Origin: Alligator mississippiensis
Taxonomy: Eukaryota; Chordata; Crocodylia; Alligatoridae
Assembly (NCBI RefSeq): GCF_030867095.1
Contig: NC_081824.1
Span: forward strand, 173,174,933 to 173,238,932
Direction of reading: 5' to 3'
DNA: 64,000 nt
The notes under the pieces were generated by a model. The model did no database searches and had not been told where the DNA came from. It was given only the letters and a program-made list of their open reading frames with translations. Position 1 is the stretch's first letter; every line of letters begins with the position of its first letter. Shown here piece after piece: positions 10,151 through 22,985 of this stretch. A program made the position numbers and the translations under genes.

Positions 10151-13100
10151 GACACCAGTATATCAGGGCTGCTCAGCACCACCCAACAGCAGGGGGGACA
10201 GCTGCAGCTGAACCCACATCTTGGTGAGTGAAGGTGAAGGGGAACCTCTGATTTTCCATGAGGAAAGACAAAACAAAATCAAACACCAAAATATATATGC
10301 ATTTAAAATTTATTTTATTATAATGATTGAGGCACTGATGGGCTTCCAAACTGCTTTAAAATTGTAAATATATCAATAAAATATTGTGTTCAGCTGATAC
10401 CTATACACGTTTCATTTTAATTGCAGAAGAACACGGATTTTGGAGTGTTCAATCAGAGAATTTTGGATTTTTATCAGAGAATTTAGAGTTTTAAACAGAG
10501 AAAGCCAGGCTCACTGACATCACAATCTATGCATATCTGATACCATATCACCATACAGCAGCTCAGCAATTTTAACCTGGGTTACAACATCTGAGAAGTG
10601 ACAAGCCTATTACTGTAAGGTTGACTTTGATCTAGAGATAGCGTAAATTCTAGAGGCAAGGATATATCTTTCTCATTAATTAGTCCTCCATATGTAAAAT
10701 AAGCTGAAATTCTTCCAGGTCAGTAAGTATATCAAATAATGACCTCAGTAGGCAGGCATCCATTATGGACTGCTTTTTTTATAATAAATTAACTTTGTTC
10801 CAAACATGACTATTATTAGGTGCTCTCTCTGTCTCTCTCTCTGTTATATCCTCTTAAGTATACATCCTGCTAACAGTCTGGAAAATACCATTGTTCCAAG
10901 AGTTAAGAATCTGGGACATTTATATGAAGATGTCTGGAAATACACGGGAAATAGGAGAAAGGAATGAGACAGAAAACGATCCATCTGCTTTTGTTAGATG
11001 ATCTCTGCAAATTGGTGCACCCTGATCGGACGCAAGGAATACCATCAATATACTCAATCACCTCCAAGTGAGTAATGATGAGATTAATCTGAATTTCACT
11101 TGTTGGTGTGATCTGCTCATATTAGAGAGACTAAGTAGGGCTGGACTGGATGCATACTTGAATACAAAAGCTGTAAGGAACACTGAGGGTCTGGAAGACA
11201 TGGTGTTCTTAATTCAGTAGGTGTCATTCTTCCCTCTGAGCCAATATTGACTATGTGTCATGCTATAGTGCTGGAGGTAGTATTTTTCAGACAACAACAA
11301 TAATGCAATTTTTATGTTGCAGAAGCTCTCAGGGCCCCAATGGCGCTGTATGATTTGATTTCTGTTTTTTATCAATTATATAAGCAAGCAACCAAACAAA
11401 CCCCAACCCCCTCTTCATTGTTTCTACCATGTGAGAGGGAACTAAAGACAGAACGACTCAAAGTATAAGATAACCAGAATGCTTCCATAAGGCATTCAAG
11501 CACTATGACCATAAGTGATGTGAATGGTGTTTGCCTGAAGATCTAGATATGCAAGTGGGGCAGATGCTTCCAGAATTTCTATTTTGAAATTTAAAACCAT
11601 CCTCTTACTCTGAACAAAGCTTGTATTTGATTATGGTAGCTAGACATATGATGGGTGATGAAAAAAAGGTAAGGCTGAACATAAATATATGAAATAATAG
11701 AAGGCATTTGGGAGAAGGTAGTACAAATATGTGCCCACATTTCCTGGCTGAATGGCCTACTTTTCACGATTATGTTGAACTGGATAGTGTTGATGTGACC
11801 ACACCATTGGGTTTTCATAACTCTCTATGTATAATAAAAATATTGCTTTTGCTTTGCCTTTTCATTTATGTATACATCTCTTCATGCTTTAGGACTTAAA
11901 GTCCTATTCTACTCTTCCCCGTATACTGTGGAACCACTGAAATGAGACACAAATGAAATGTATTACTACAAGTAATTCAGTCCATAGGATTGAGGTAATG
12001 ACTGCTGTCACACCTCTTCGTCTCACAATGTATGAGTTGTAGATTCTAAGGTTTAAGAAACCATTGTGCTTATTTTCTGTTCTTTTATTTGTTGTTTGAT
12101 TATAGTTCTTTCTTATAGCAACATTTTCAGCACAAATATGCACAGAACAATTGTATGGAAAATTATTACCTACTGCTTATCTCTACCAGGTCTTGTTTAT
12201 TTTCATGCTTTTTACTGGTCAAAAGTTCTTTGAATATAAAAAGAATGACTAATGCCATTAGAAACTCCATTATCCTTATCTCATGGAACCTGAGAAGGAC
12301 AACCAGATTACAGGCTGAACACGGTAATGAGAAAAGCTTCTGTTAACACTGCTACTCCCTGCCAAGAAAACACATTCACGCAGTATTTTCTGTAATACTG
12401 TAGCTCATTCTTCAATTGCATGATATTATTGCTCAGTGAAGGAATAATATCAATAACCTGCAGTCTTTACTCAGACAAAAATATACTGCCTTCTTCAGGA
12501 GGTATAGATGAGGGAGAAGTATAGCAACTTAAGGAACTGCCCCTTAATACTTTAACTCATTATGCAGCAGTTACTCAGGTTGACCACTTCTCAGGTTTGT
12601 CATGTGGCCAGATGTTACATTAATTAGTAACACCCATCAATTATTGGTGCTTTTCTATGATTTCAGTGCTTTGCATTGTTTCTTTCAGGCTAGTTTGAGA
12701 ACATTTTGACTACACATTAGTAAAGAGTGAATACAAAGTTTGCCTGTACATGGAACTCTGTTTATAAAATTTGCATGACCAATGAGGTTTGTTGTTATTA
12801 TGAATTGCAAACAACTTCCTCACTGCAGGTTATTACAAAGTATAAGCAGTGAACGTGGGGAGATCTGTGAAAATTGGAAATTCTCAGGGTCTCATGGATT
12901 TTTGCATATCAGGAATTCAAGTACAATTTTGTGATCATTAATTACCACTTGGATTATTGAGAAATAGATTCTTAAGGTACAACAACTGCAGCCTATCTCA
13001 CTGAAAACCATAAAGCACTGTTTTCCCATCAGGGAATTTCAAACACACAACATTTCAAAGACTAATGAACCTCACCCTGCCGTTTGAGAATCTGCACAAT

Positions 13101-15354
13101 TTGCTACATCTGCAGAATTTAAACATATTATACTCTCTTTCCACCACGGCCTGGCTAATAGCAAAGCAAAAAGCTGTCAAGATGGCTAGGGCATTACTAT
13201 AAAAAGGTAACTAGAGTGAGAGAAAGACCCATGGGTAGCATTACTGGATTCGAGATATACACCAACAAAAGTTAAGGGCAGCAGCTTATTACAGCATATC
13301 ATGTCAAACCATATCCACACTTTGTTGTCTACAGCAAATAACCATGAAGTCAACAGTAGTGGAAAAGGTGATGGTAACTGCGTGCCAAATACCATTATGG
13401 CAGAGGGTTCAAGCTGCTCCCTGAATTCCAGGACAGTTATCTAGAGATAATACTACTGACAAGTAATGACAAGAGGTGGAGGGAAGGCACCTGTATGCAA
13501 AGTGGACCACTGAAGTCAAACTTGGCAGAAGTAAAGGAACAGCTCTGTTTTCTCAACTGTCATTCACTGAAAACAACGGTCCACAAAGGATGTTCCTAAT
13601 GAATCCAATCACAGGGACTCGGGGGAAACAAGGGGACCTGGCAACAACTGTGAAAGTAATTCCTTGTTTAGAGACCTCTGTGCGCTGGCAAAGGCAATGC
13701 AGGAAATCCAGTAGCACAGACATCTCAGAATCACACAAAGTGGAAGAGCACCATTTAGTAATTGCCTAGAAATTTCAAAGACTAAATGAAAAATAGAATT
13801 CAGATTGTTTGGCTCCAGCTCTCAAGATCTAGACACACCTTTTATATTTGGGATCCAACCAATGCAAACCGCATTAGTGCAACTTCCGTGCCTGCCCCTG
13901 GTGACCTCAGGAAGCATGAGCAGAGAACAACTTCAGTTCATCTACAGGAAATGGTTAATTGGAAATGGTGAGTGACCTCTCTTAATGGGCCTTCAGGGCT
14001 TGTTCCTTCTGATTGGCACCTTAGGCTTTTTGGGAGCTGTGTAAAGGCCTCCAGAATTTGTAATTTGTAAAACATTTTAAAAACAAATTAAAATTTATCC
14101 TCTGTTAACAGATTTCTTCCAGCCTCCTTCAGGAACTTTTCCCCTCTCTCTCCCTCCTTTCCTTATTCAATATAACAACATCTGCCTGTTCAAACAGTCT
14201 CACCATTTTTAGTTCAGGAGCCTCCTTCTCTGATATACCAGCTCTCTGAAACATTTGACTAGCTATTTCTTTCTCATCAGCTGAAACTGCATCTTTCCTC
14301 CTCTGACTCTGAATTTCTCCCTTCTTCCATTTCCACTATGATTTAACTTCATAGTGAGCTTCAAGATGTAGTTTACTTGAAAGACACTCCTTGGGATAAT
14401 ACTGCATTGTATGCTGTTCATTCATCAAATGTTCGCCCACTCCATCCAGAATGTATGCTGTTGAATTTCTCTTTCCTTTCAAAACACCATGAGTGTTTTA
14501 AGAGACAGAATATGTCTTTGAAAACCTAATGCTTATGGATTATAATTGAGACATTTCACATTATTCAGCTGTTTTCTTTTATTTATTGGGAAATGCCATG
14601 TCATCTGGGTAAAAACAGAATCCAAACCACTGAAGTCTTCCAGTGACACTAATAAATGAAGAGATGCTTATATCCCATCATATGAGCAAGTGCATTTATA
14701 ACTCCAAAGACACTCCATGTGGCCATATCCTGATTAGAATAAACAAAATAAATAATACCTGTTTTCTGCTGTACTTGCCCCCTGCTCCCCAGAGGTCATT
14801 TAAAAGGTCATTTCCAGTACCATATCTCCACACCTGACCTTCTGTTCTGTTTTCACAAGTTGCATCTTGTTATGTTAAATTTTTTGAAATCTGCATGCCA
14901 TGTGAATGCAATAATCAGCCAATGTTTTATGTATAAGTGTGGAAAATATGTATGCTGTATTATCTCAGCTGGGCTAGTTCACTTCATTTCACCTCCATTT
15001 TCTGTTGGAATCTAAAGTTTTATTTCTTTCTACCCTTGATTTTGGCAGCTACTAATCACATTCTTCATCTAATCCTAGAAGAATACATCGAAGCCTAAAA
15101 TAGGCTCATCAGAAGCAGCTGTCTGCATTCTTATTATCATTCATTACTGATGGTGTTTTGCTTTAAAAATGATTATCAAAACAAGGGCCCTCATAGATAT
15201 GTGCCGATACTGAGGGTGGGGGTTACGGGGAAATTAGAAAATTCCCCGCTTCACAAACTCAGTCTTGTTCTGTAGCACTTTCTTCTATTTGGGTCCTCAC
15301 ACCCTGCAAAGCTCTCCAGTACACCTTAGTTGAGACTCGAGATGTCCTCTTTGT
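10151..15354. other. Non-coding AT-rich interval
   Basis: No gene, RNA gene or well-supported repeat recognised in about 5.2 kb. 10270-10400 is very AT-rich and a short (CT)n run lies at about 10823-10842. All open frames are below 100 codons with no recognisable motifs. This is either unique intergenic/intronic DNA or repeats too old to recognise by eye. Confidence 0.5.
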
Positions 15355-15779
15355 TGGCCTACATTTCTCCAGGTAGAAACCAACCTGTCCACCACCACTT
15401 TCTGGCTGTGTCCCATAAGCCACTTTTCTACCCACCAGACTGTGTAATAATCTACATTGCAACTGTTTAGTTTATTTATAAGAACTGGGTACAACACTGT
15501 GTCAAAGGCCTTTTTAAAATCTAAGTAAATAACATCTACCTCTATTCCTTCATCCAAGCATTTTGTGACCCAGTAGTAAAAGGAAACGGGGTTAGTTAGG
15601 CAGGATCTGCCTGCTATGAACCCATGCTGATTGCCCCTTAGTATCATTTTACCTGCTGGTTCCCCATAAATGTGATCCTTAACAATTTTCTCAAAGGTCT
15701 TAACAAGGATAGAGGTGAGACTAACTGGCTGATAGTTACCTGGTTCCTCCTTCCTCCCCTTCTTGAAAATAGGGACCAC
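15297..15779 (-). pseudogene. CR1 RT palm fragment, longest open piece
   Basis: A 160-codon frame within the decayed CR1. It carries the RT motifs for template binding and the first catalytic Asp (YLDFKKAFDTV). The last 20 or so residues, beyond TWRNVGQQR, no longer match CR1 and belong to flanking DNA. It is not functional without the FADD-containing half. Confidence 0.8.
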
Positions 15780-17250
15780 ATTGGCCCTTTTTCAATCCTC
15801 TGGGACCTTTCCTGAATGCCATGAGTACCGAAATGTTTGTGCCAGCTGCTCTGCTATGACTCCAGCTAATTCCCTAAGTATCCTAGGATGAAGATCATAA
15901 GGGCCTGTTGACTTAAACACATTCAACCCCTCCAGGTGCTCCTTTACTAGGTCAACTCAAGCAGTTGGTGGGTTGGTATCTATACTGGGCTTACCTAAAG
16001 TCCTAATGGGATGCATATTTGCATTTGTGTCCAGGAACATGGATGCAAAGAAATCATTTAGAAGCTCCACTTTGGCCATCCTATCTGTTACCAGTTGCCA
16101 TAGTCCATCCTGAAGGGGCCCTAAGTTACCTTGCACCTTCTTTTTGCTTCTTATGTACTCAAAGAATGATTTTTTTGTTATCCTTAACTTTTGCTGCCAG
16201 CCTAAGCTCCATTTCTGCTTTGGCTCTCCTCACTGTTTCCCTGCAAGCTCGAGCCAAGCAAGTATACTCCTCCTCGGTGGCAGCTCCCTGCTTCTACAGT
16301 CTGTAGGCCTCTTTTTTTCCCTCCAGGCTTTTCTGGATTTCCCTGCTCAACCAAGAGGGTTTCTTTGCTTTTTTGCACCCTTTTATGTGTACTGGGATGG
16401 CACAGTTTTTCTGTGCCTGCAGGATTAGTCCCTTGAGAAACACCCACCGTTCCTGGACTCCCTTCTTTCCAAGGCTTTTACCAGTCAGTCCCTCCCTAAC
16501 TAATCTCCTGAGCTTGTTGAAGTGGGACTTCCTGAAGTCTAGCACTTCTACCCTACTAGTTATCTTCCCCACCTTTCTCCAGATAGTGAACTCTATCAAT
16601 AGATGGTCACTATCCCCTAGGGACCTTGCACCTGCAGATCCCCCACCAATTCATCCCCTGTGGCCAGTACCATGTCTAGTAAGGCATTTGCTCTAGTGGG
16701 AATGCGCGCCTCCTGTGATAGGTGAACGTCCTGTAAGGAGGTTAGAAACTTTCACGAATGGGCAGACCTGGCTGCCTGTTTCTCCCAGCAGATGTCTGGG
16801 AAGTTAAAGTCACCATGATGATCAGGTCCTTCGAGCATGCTGCCGCTGAGAGCTGTCTCAAGAATTCGAGGTCTAACTCATCCCCCTGATGTGGGGGTCT
16901 GTAGTAGACCCCCACTACCAAGGCCCTTTCACCCTGACCCCCTTGTAACCTGACCCATAGTACCTCAATTTGCCCTTCTTAGCCCATTTTAACTACAGAA
17001 GATGTATATTGCTCATTAACATAGAAAGCAATGCCCCCCCTTCCCCCCACTCTGTCCTGTCTGTACAGGCTGTAGTCCTCAATGTCCACTGCCTAGTTGT
17101 GGGTAGGATCCCATCAAGTTTCTGTTATCCCAACCAGGTTGAATTCTTTATTTGCAAGCAGGAGTGCAAGTTCTTCCTGCTTGTTCCCCATGCTCCTAGC
17201 ATTAGTATAGAGGCATCTAAGCCCCCCAATAGGTGCCCTTGCTACCTAAA
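15355..17250 (-). mobile_element. CR1 LINE fragment (endonuclease plus RT N-half), decayed
   Basis: A minus-strand CR1 copy that begins with the endonuclease (NARSMGNKQEELALLL near 17210; LVGITETWWDP near 17110) and runs to the RT palm (VPIFKKGRKEEPGNYQPVSLT near 15750; QHGFIAGRSCLTN; VIYLDFKKAFDTV near 15520). Homology ends near 15355 at TWRNVG, before the FADD box, so the 3' third and the CR1 tail are missing. Many stops and frameshifts make it older than the copy at 3.8-7.6 kb. The 3' truncation is unusual for a LINE and implies a later deletion or a break. Confidence 0.88.
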
Positions 17251-17969
17251 GTATTGGCATATACTTTAAGCCTGTTAGCATTTAGACTGGTCCGTATTAA
17301 ATGTGCCTCAGTTATGGTAATTAAATTACTCATTTTTAACACCAGGTTGTTAACGTCATAGTGTTTTATGCCTCATTTGACCGAAGTCTAGTTTGTGTTA
17401 GTCACTGTATCATACTGTGTAAAAATGCCCAAATTCAATAACATTTATTTTTTCCTTAGATAAACTAATAAGTGTTTATTATAATTGCATAATATGAAAG
17501 ATTACAGGCTTGTTTCTCATCTTACCTACTATATAGTTAGTGAAAATCAGGAGTCGTTTCAAAGAAGTCAGGGAAATACCAACACTGCAGAATCAGCATG
17601 GGATAAAAATGAAGCCCAAAAGTAAAAGATATTTTCATTTCTTAAGCATGACAAAATTCCCAAATATCTTGTAGTACTACTTGTTGTCACCAGCCCCTCC
17701 TCCTCCCCACCCAAAAAACCCAACAAAAACCTCTTCGCTCACGTAACTCCACTGATATCAATCAAGTTTAGTATATCTGGCATTAACCAGGCTAACCACT
17801 TACAAAATAATATACAACAATCTGCAGAACCACCAATTACAGATCATTTCCCTCAGATTCAAAAGATGATTTTTATAAAGGTTTCAGTATTACCATTACT
17901 CTGAATCAGAGAAAAGTAAATTTACAAAGCCCATTGCAAAAAATGATGCATCCACTTGAATTGCAATTA

Positions 17970-18085
17970 AAGGCACTGATTTGGGAAGGTATTTAAGCCC
18001 ATTAGTAACTTTGAGGTCAATGGGATTACTCATATGCTCAAAATAATATATATGCTGGAGTAACTTTCTAAATCAGGGCTCCAGC
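17970..18085. repeat. Ancient palindromic MITE-like repeat
   Basis: The text GATTTGGGAAGG..TTTAAGCCCATTAGTAAC...TCAATGGGATTACTCATATGCT...CTAAATCAGGGC is roughly self-complementary about the TCAATGGGATTACT centre. It matches by eye a common sauropsid repeat type that begins and ends with TGATTCAGG/CCTGAATCA-like words. Family name not known to me. Confidence 0.5.
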
Positions 18086-18859
18086 ACTCACAGTGAAATA
18101 AAATGTTTTGCCTTGTTAATGATGCTGTTATTTCCATTTTCACAAGTGAAACCCCATTCACATGCTTCACATCAATTAAAACACATGCTTTTTGTCTCAT
18201 TAAAGTCAAGCAGATACATTAATGAATATGAAAAAAAAAAGCGTGCCACATTCATAGAATTATTTTCAATTGATTTTAATGGTTTAATTTCTAGAATCTT
18301 AGTGTTTAGGCTACTTGAGTTTGTTTCAACCCATTGTCTTACTGTTCAATTAATCAAAGGAGACAGGAAATCAACTGGCTCTTTATATGATACCTCAAGG
18401 AAAAACTCCTGCTGTAAGCCTCTTGCTTTTTTCAGAACCTGAATGGTTTGGCTTTTCTGGAAGAAACATGGCACTGTGGCAATGGCAAGAACAAGGGCCA
18501 GTTGAGAAACATATTATTGTCAGGGCCAAGTTTTTCAAGTGAACTGGACACCTGCTGTATAAGTGGGATTAACTTGTTATTGCTTTGTAGTGCTGAACAG
18601 ACAGCCTGGAAAGGGACCATTTTCATTCATACATGAATGGAATATTCTTTCAAGAGATATACTGGAACAAAGCCTGGGGACTATACAATACCAAAACCAG
18701 ATATTCAACCAATGGGGAAAGTTTTGCTTTTAAAATTATGTTCAGATCATGCAAATGCTAAAACAAGAAAAAGTGATAAGCGAAGAGACTATAATGCGGC
18801 CTATGTGCTAGAGTACAGCACTGAGACTAAGGAGAAAGGGCTTCTATTCCTGCATTAGC

Positions 18860-18930
18860 CACTGGCCTGCAGGAGAACATTAGGCAGGTCATTTCACCAT
18901 GCCTGTCTCAGTTTTCCAATCTCTAAAGTT
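18860..18930 (+). mobile_element. MIR-like SINE fragment
   Basis: GGCAGGTCATTTCACC followed by CTGTCTCAGTTTTCC and ATCTCTAAA follows the MIR core pattern (GGCAAGTCACTT..CTCAGTTTCC..ATCTGTAAA). It is a short remnant of an ancient tRNA-derived SINE. Confidence 0.6.
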
Positions 18931-19046
18931 CTTTGAAGTCTACTAATGAAAACTGCTGTTCAAGAGCTGGATAGGATTATTATTCAGCATAAAACAAGGT
19001 ATATACGAGACCTTATTTGATATATTTAGGCGTATTGTAAATATAT

Positions 19047-19498
19047 ATAGAATCATAGAAATGTAAGATGGCCACACAGGAGATCATCTAATTTAACTCC
19101 CTACACTGAAGCAGGCTTACATCATTTCTAGGAAACATTTTTCTCATCTGTTCTTAAAGATGTTTAGTGCAAATGAATCTATAGCCTCCATAGGTAACAT
19201 GTCTCAGTATTTAACTGTTCTGGTATGAAGAATTTCCCCCCCTAAAACCAAACCCAATCCTTTACAGCAAATTAAACTTTTTATTCATGTCCTTCTTCCA
19301 GTGTCCATGGAAAACTGACTACCATCTTCCTTATAACAACCTTTTACATACTTGAAGACTTTTCTCATGACCTCTTACAGTCATCATTTTTCAAATGGAA
19401 ACTATACCAGTTTCTTCAACCTTTCCTCACAGCTTGTATTTTCTAAACCTCTTATCATTCTTGTAACTCTGCTTTGGGCTTTTTCTAAGGTAGATAGA
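19047..19498 (-). mobile_element. Old CR1 LINE 3' fragment
   Basis: The minus-strand 3' end is marked by ATAGAATCATAGAAATG at 19047. Protein homology to the RT C-terminus is seen at about 19490-19402 (LEKAQSRVTRMIRGLEN; CEERLKKL). It is strongly diverged. The element abuts the microsatellite at 19498, which may have expanded at its broken edge. Confidence 0.72.
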
Positions 19499-19538
<40 letters not shown>

Positions 19539-19592
19539 TATATATATATAGATATATATATATAGTTATATACATATACACACACACACACT
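19498..19592. repeat. Compound microsatellite (TG)n(TA)n(TAGA-variants)(CA)n
   Basis: TG units at 19499-19511, then about 68 bases of TA with CTATA and GATATA interruptions, then (CA) to 19591. Because TG lies at one end and CA at the other around a TA core, the whole tract is close to self-complementary. Confidence 0.95.
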
Positions 19593-20571
19593 TCTTAAGA
19601 TTATGATTATCACTGATTATCAAGATTATCAGTGGTTCCTTGATCATCTAAATTTAAAAATATACGAGCAAGGGACTAGTCCTACATGCTTTACACAATA
19701 CAAGGAGAATATGATTCCCCTCTGTACCTATTTATTTCAGGAAGGATGGGGAACACAGCCAGACTAAATTCTAGTGCTGGCAGCAAAAAGGTAGCTTGCT
19801 TCCAGATGGGTTGTAGTGGTGGTCAGTGTTCAGCAACATTTTTCTAGTTGTGGACCAGAAGGACCCAGCTCAGGTACAAGAAAGGCCAGTGCTAGGACCT
19901 GGCTCCTGCTACCACTCTTTCCCCCAACATCCTGTTTGTGGCATAGCACAGGCAAAACTCCCCCTACAGCCAAAGCCCCCTGTTTCTGAACATTGTTGAA
20001 GTACTCCTAGGTCAGGGCTGGTTCCAGACTGCTGGCCATAAGATGCTGACCCCTAAGATATGGAAAAGGGATTACAGTTATGTAAATGAGGATGGTGATT
20101 ATAAAGAATTCACATTCAGGGGAAAATGGACAAAAAACTGTTACATGAATTACATACAGGTAGGGAACTGGAAGTTGACCTATCATTCATTAGTAATGAA
20201 GTGCACAAAACTGTGTGGCTTAAAGAAAGATCTTCTGTAGTTATTGCTAACAGCAAGTCCCTTAGGTACCCAATATGCCAGGTGCTAGGGGAATACATTA
20301 CTTACTCATATGCACAAAGGCTTAAGATTATAACAGTATCAGGTAGGGAGTCTGCTGAGGCTATCTTGTCCCAGCCTCAGCATCATATGGAACAGAGTGG
20401 TGACATTTCCCGTGTGAATTCTAACTGAAGCAAATCTAATTTCCATTATACTCTTCCTAATATTTTATAGTAACTTTATTTGGGTCATCTCTGAATCCTG
20501 GATTTTCTCAGCACATCAGAACTCTGCTCTTAGGTTAAGATGGCTGTAGACAATGCCAAAGAAGTTATGAT
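19593..20571. other. Non-coding interval with hAT-like remnant
   Basis: No gene. At about 19826-20017 the left text CAGTGTTCAGCAACATTTTTC and the right text TGTTGAAGTACTCCTAGGTCAG are loosely inverted, which suggests a small decayed hAT element. No target duplication is visible. Below 100-codon frames only. Confidence 0.35.
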
Positions 20572-21062
20572 TAGGGGGTCTATCGAACTTGAGGGGGCAG
20601 CCGGCCAATTTCACAGGCAGATCCCAGGGCTGGCTGCCATTTTTGTGGGCTGATCATGGTGGGCCATCCCACACCTCTGGCCAAGGGACCCTGGTTGCCT
20701 TGCCCTTTGCTGGTGATTGGTTGCAAGGGCTGTCTGTCATATGGTCTTGCCCCTTGCCACGAATTAGTGGAGAGGGGTGGGGCCACACAACAGGCAGCCT
20801 TCTCAGTCAATCAGTGATGAGGGATGGGGGTGGCAGCTATCTTGGGCTCCCTTTTGTACCAACAGCCCCTCTCCTCCCTTTCAACCCTGGTGGGCTGCAC
20901 AGCCAGTTCACAGTGCCATGAGGACTGCTAGCTTTCTGAGGAGCCAGCATTTCATTGTCAGTAAGATTTTTTTTTTTTCAGTGGCCTTTCATTTTTCATG
21001 GAGCCTGCCCAATTTCGTGTTTTCTGCGAAAAATATGCAACTGTGATTTTAGTAGGTTCCTA
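20572..21062. mobile_element. Non-autonomous hAT-like element (491 bp)
   Basis: The sequence begins TAGGGGGTCTA and ends TAGGTTCCTA. The reverse of the right end is TAGGAACCTA, so the ends share TAGG..CTA. The flanking octamers are GTTATGAT (20564-20571) and GTCATGAT (21063-21070), a 7/8 match of the 8-bp length typical of hAT. The interior is GC-rich with no transposase. The ends are similar in style but not identical to the TAGGGCTGTGCGAA family elsewhere in the window. Confidence 0.55.
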
Positions 21063-21224
21063 GTCATGATATTAGGAGTATGATCAAGTAATTCAGATAT
21101 TATCTGAATTATATTGGTCTTTCAGTCCCCACATTTTAGGATTTTTAATATGCTGTGAACCAGACAGCAGTTTTGAAAAATACCTGTTTATCCTGTGATA
21201 ACAATACTTTGAATTTCTACAAAG

Positions 21225-21445
21225 ACTTGCATGTTATGCTTTCAAAGAGCTTCACAAATGCTAATCCATTAAGCATTGCTGCACACAGTATCCCTGCAAT
21301 GTAGATATTATTAATTACCTGCACCTTACAGAGCAGGTGAAAATAAGACATAGGGAAGTTAACTGACTTACTTGCTAAGTAATATGGCAAGTCAGTTGCA
21401 CAAATAGGATCAGAATCCAGGAGCTCTGGTACTCTAGCCACTGGA
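21225..21445 (-). mobile_element. MIR-like SINE remnant
   Basis: In reverse orientation it follows the MIR plan: TTTCAAAGAGCTTCACAAATGC, then GTAGATATTATTAATTACC, ACAGAGCAGGTGAAA.., CATAGGGAAGTTAACTGACTTAC and AATAGGATCAGAATCCAGG..CTCTGGT. It is heavily diverged, as expected for an insertion older than the amniote splits. Confidence 0.72.
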
Positions 21446-22230
21446 AAATATTCTTTTGACTCCAAAGCCTTCTGGAGAACACAAAATAATATTCAAACAA
21501 CATCAAGCTGCCTCATTAAATTGAAAGAGAAAGAAGGAGGGAAGGTTTCAGTGAGCAGAGGGCTTTGGAGTGAGATAGGCAGTTCTGAGCCTGAGCAGAA
21601 TTTGTGTTCCATTTATCCAAATGGCCAGGTTCATTCTTGAATATGTTTACGTCCAGTTTTCTGTGAAAGAGAGAGGTGGAGAGAAGCAGAGCCTGTATGA
21701 TTCCCCTAGAGGATCAGGTTGGAGTGCTTTGCTTCAGATGGAATGAAGAGCACAGAAGTCTGGAGCTGGTCCACTCACCTTTCATCAGGTGCTGTCACTC
21801 AACCAACAAAAAGTGCTGATGTCCCTTTAGATTCTGCATTGGGGACTTATTAAACCATCTCCCTTTGGTGCAGTTGTAGGATAACCTTATGATTCTACTC
21901 TCTGTATGTTTTTATCAGCAGTTTCATACACTCCGAAGGAGGCAACAAGTATCAGCAATTCCCATAAAACGCAGTTTATGCAATTAAAAGAAAAAGGTAA
22001 AAAGAGAAAATGATAGGGGAAAAAAAACTGTATTGAAGAAACGGGGCTTGTTATCTTTACAGTTCTAAGGCCATTTCTAATTATATCCACCACTGTGATT
22101 GCAGTAGAAGATGAAGAGAACTAGCTTATCTCAAAAAAACCTGTGTACACAACTCAACTACATTTAAAAAAAAATAATTCTAGGATATAGGGATCTAAAT
22201 AGGAGACCCTATCTATTCAATATGGGTTAG
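21446..22230. other. Non-coding interval
   Basis: No gene or clear repeat. Purine-rich near 21520-21560 and 21990-22030. Confidence 0.45.
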
Positions 22231-22475
22231 CATTTCTCAGCATGCAATGCTTTACATGTGCAAAATGCCTAAAAGGCCTTAGCTAATTAAACTGTACAAC
22301 ACAAGTCTGAGTGAGATTGTTATCTACATTTCCAGATGCAGAAAACAAAGCAAGGAAGGTGAAGGGACTTGCTCAAACCACAGGGGGAGGCAGTCAATGA
22401 TAGAGCCATGATTAGAACCTGTGAGCTTCTGACATTTCATCCATGATGATGCCATTAAGCCACAGCCCCTCTAGT
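22231..22475 (-). mobile_element. MIR-like SINE remnant
   Basis: Reverse-oriented MIR pattern: ATGCAATGCTTTACATGTG, GTGAGATTGTTATCTACATTTCC, AAGCAAGGAAGGTGAAGGGACTTGC and CAATGATAGAGCCATGATTAGAACCTG. Diverged but in the right order and spacing. Confidence 0.72.
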
Positions 22476-22985
22476 ATAAATAACAGTGGGACTGGCACCA
22501 CTGGGGGAAGAGCAAAAGAGAACTTTCCTATCTCTTTCATCCTGTTCAGCAGAATTCAGAGACTGCTTTCTACTAATGCCTACAGCAAGTGATAGTCAAC
22601 TAATAAGGTAAGAGCAAAGAAATAAAAAGGTGGGGTCATAAGTAGAGATGGTTGTGGAAGGTGTTAGGAGTGGATGGAAACTTCTTCTTAAACAGAAGGA
22701 AAAGGGATGAACAGGCTACACCAAGCAATCATGGAAAGAAAATTTAACATGGCTTTCTCTGTGTAAGCAAGCATGCAAATTTAGGATTCCATATCTGAGG
22801 ACACTTTTCCTAGTAACTGTTAATAGAACACAATTTCATGGAAGGTCAAATACAAAAGCATCCCAGGAAATTGATCACAAAATAATTTGAATATTCATGG
22901 TAATTCTCCTGAAGTGTGCATACAGCTCTGTGAGGGTTGAAGAGAAATTGCTTCTTGTTTGAGCTTGCTAGTGAGAGATCAGCTG

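Larger units (their letters stand above)
17251..19046. other. Non-coding AT-rich interval with old repeats
   Basis: No gene recognised. It holds an ancient palindromic repeat (about 17970-18085) and a small MIR-like piece (about 18860-18930), listed separately. The rest is featureless. Confidence 0.45.
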
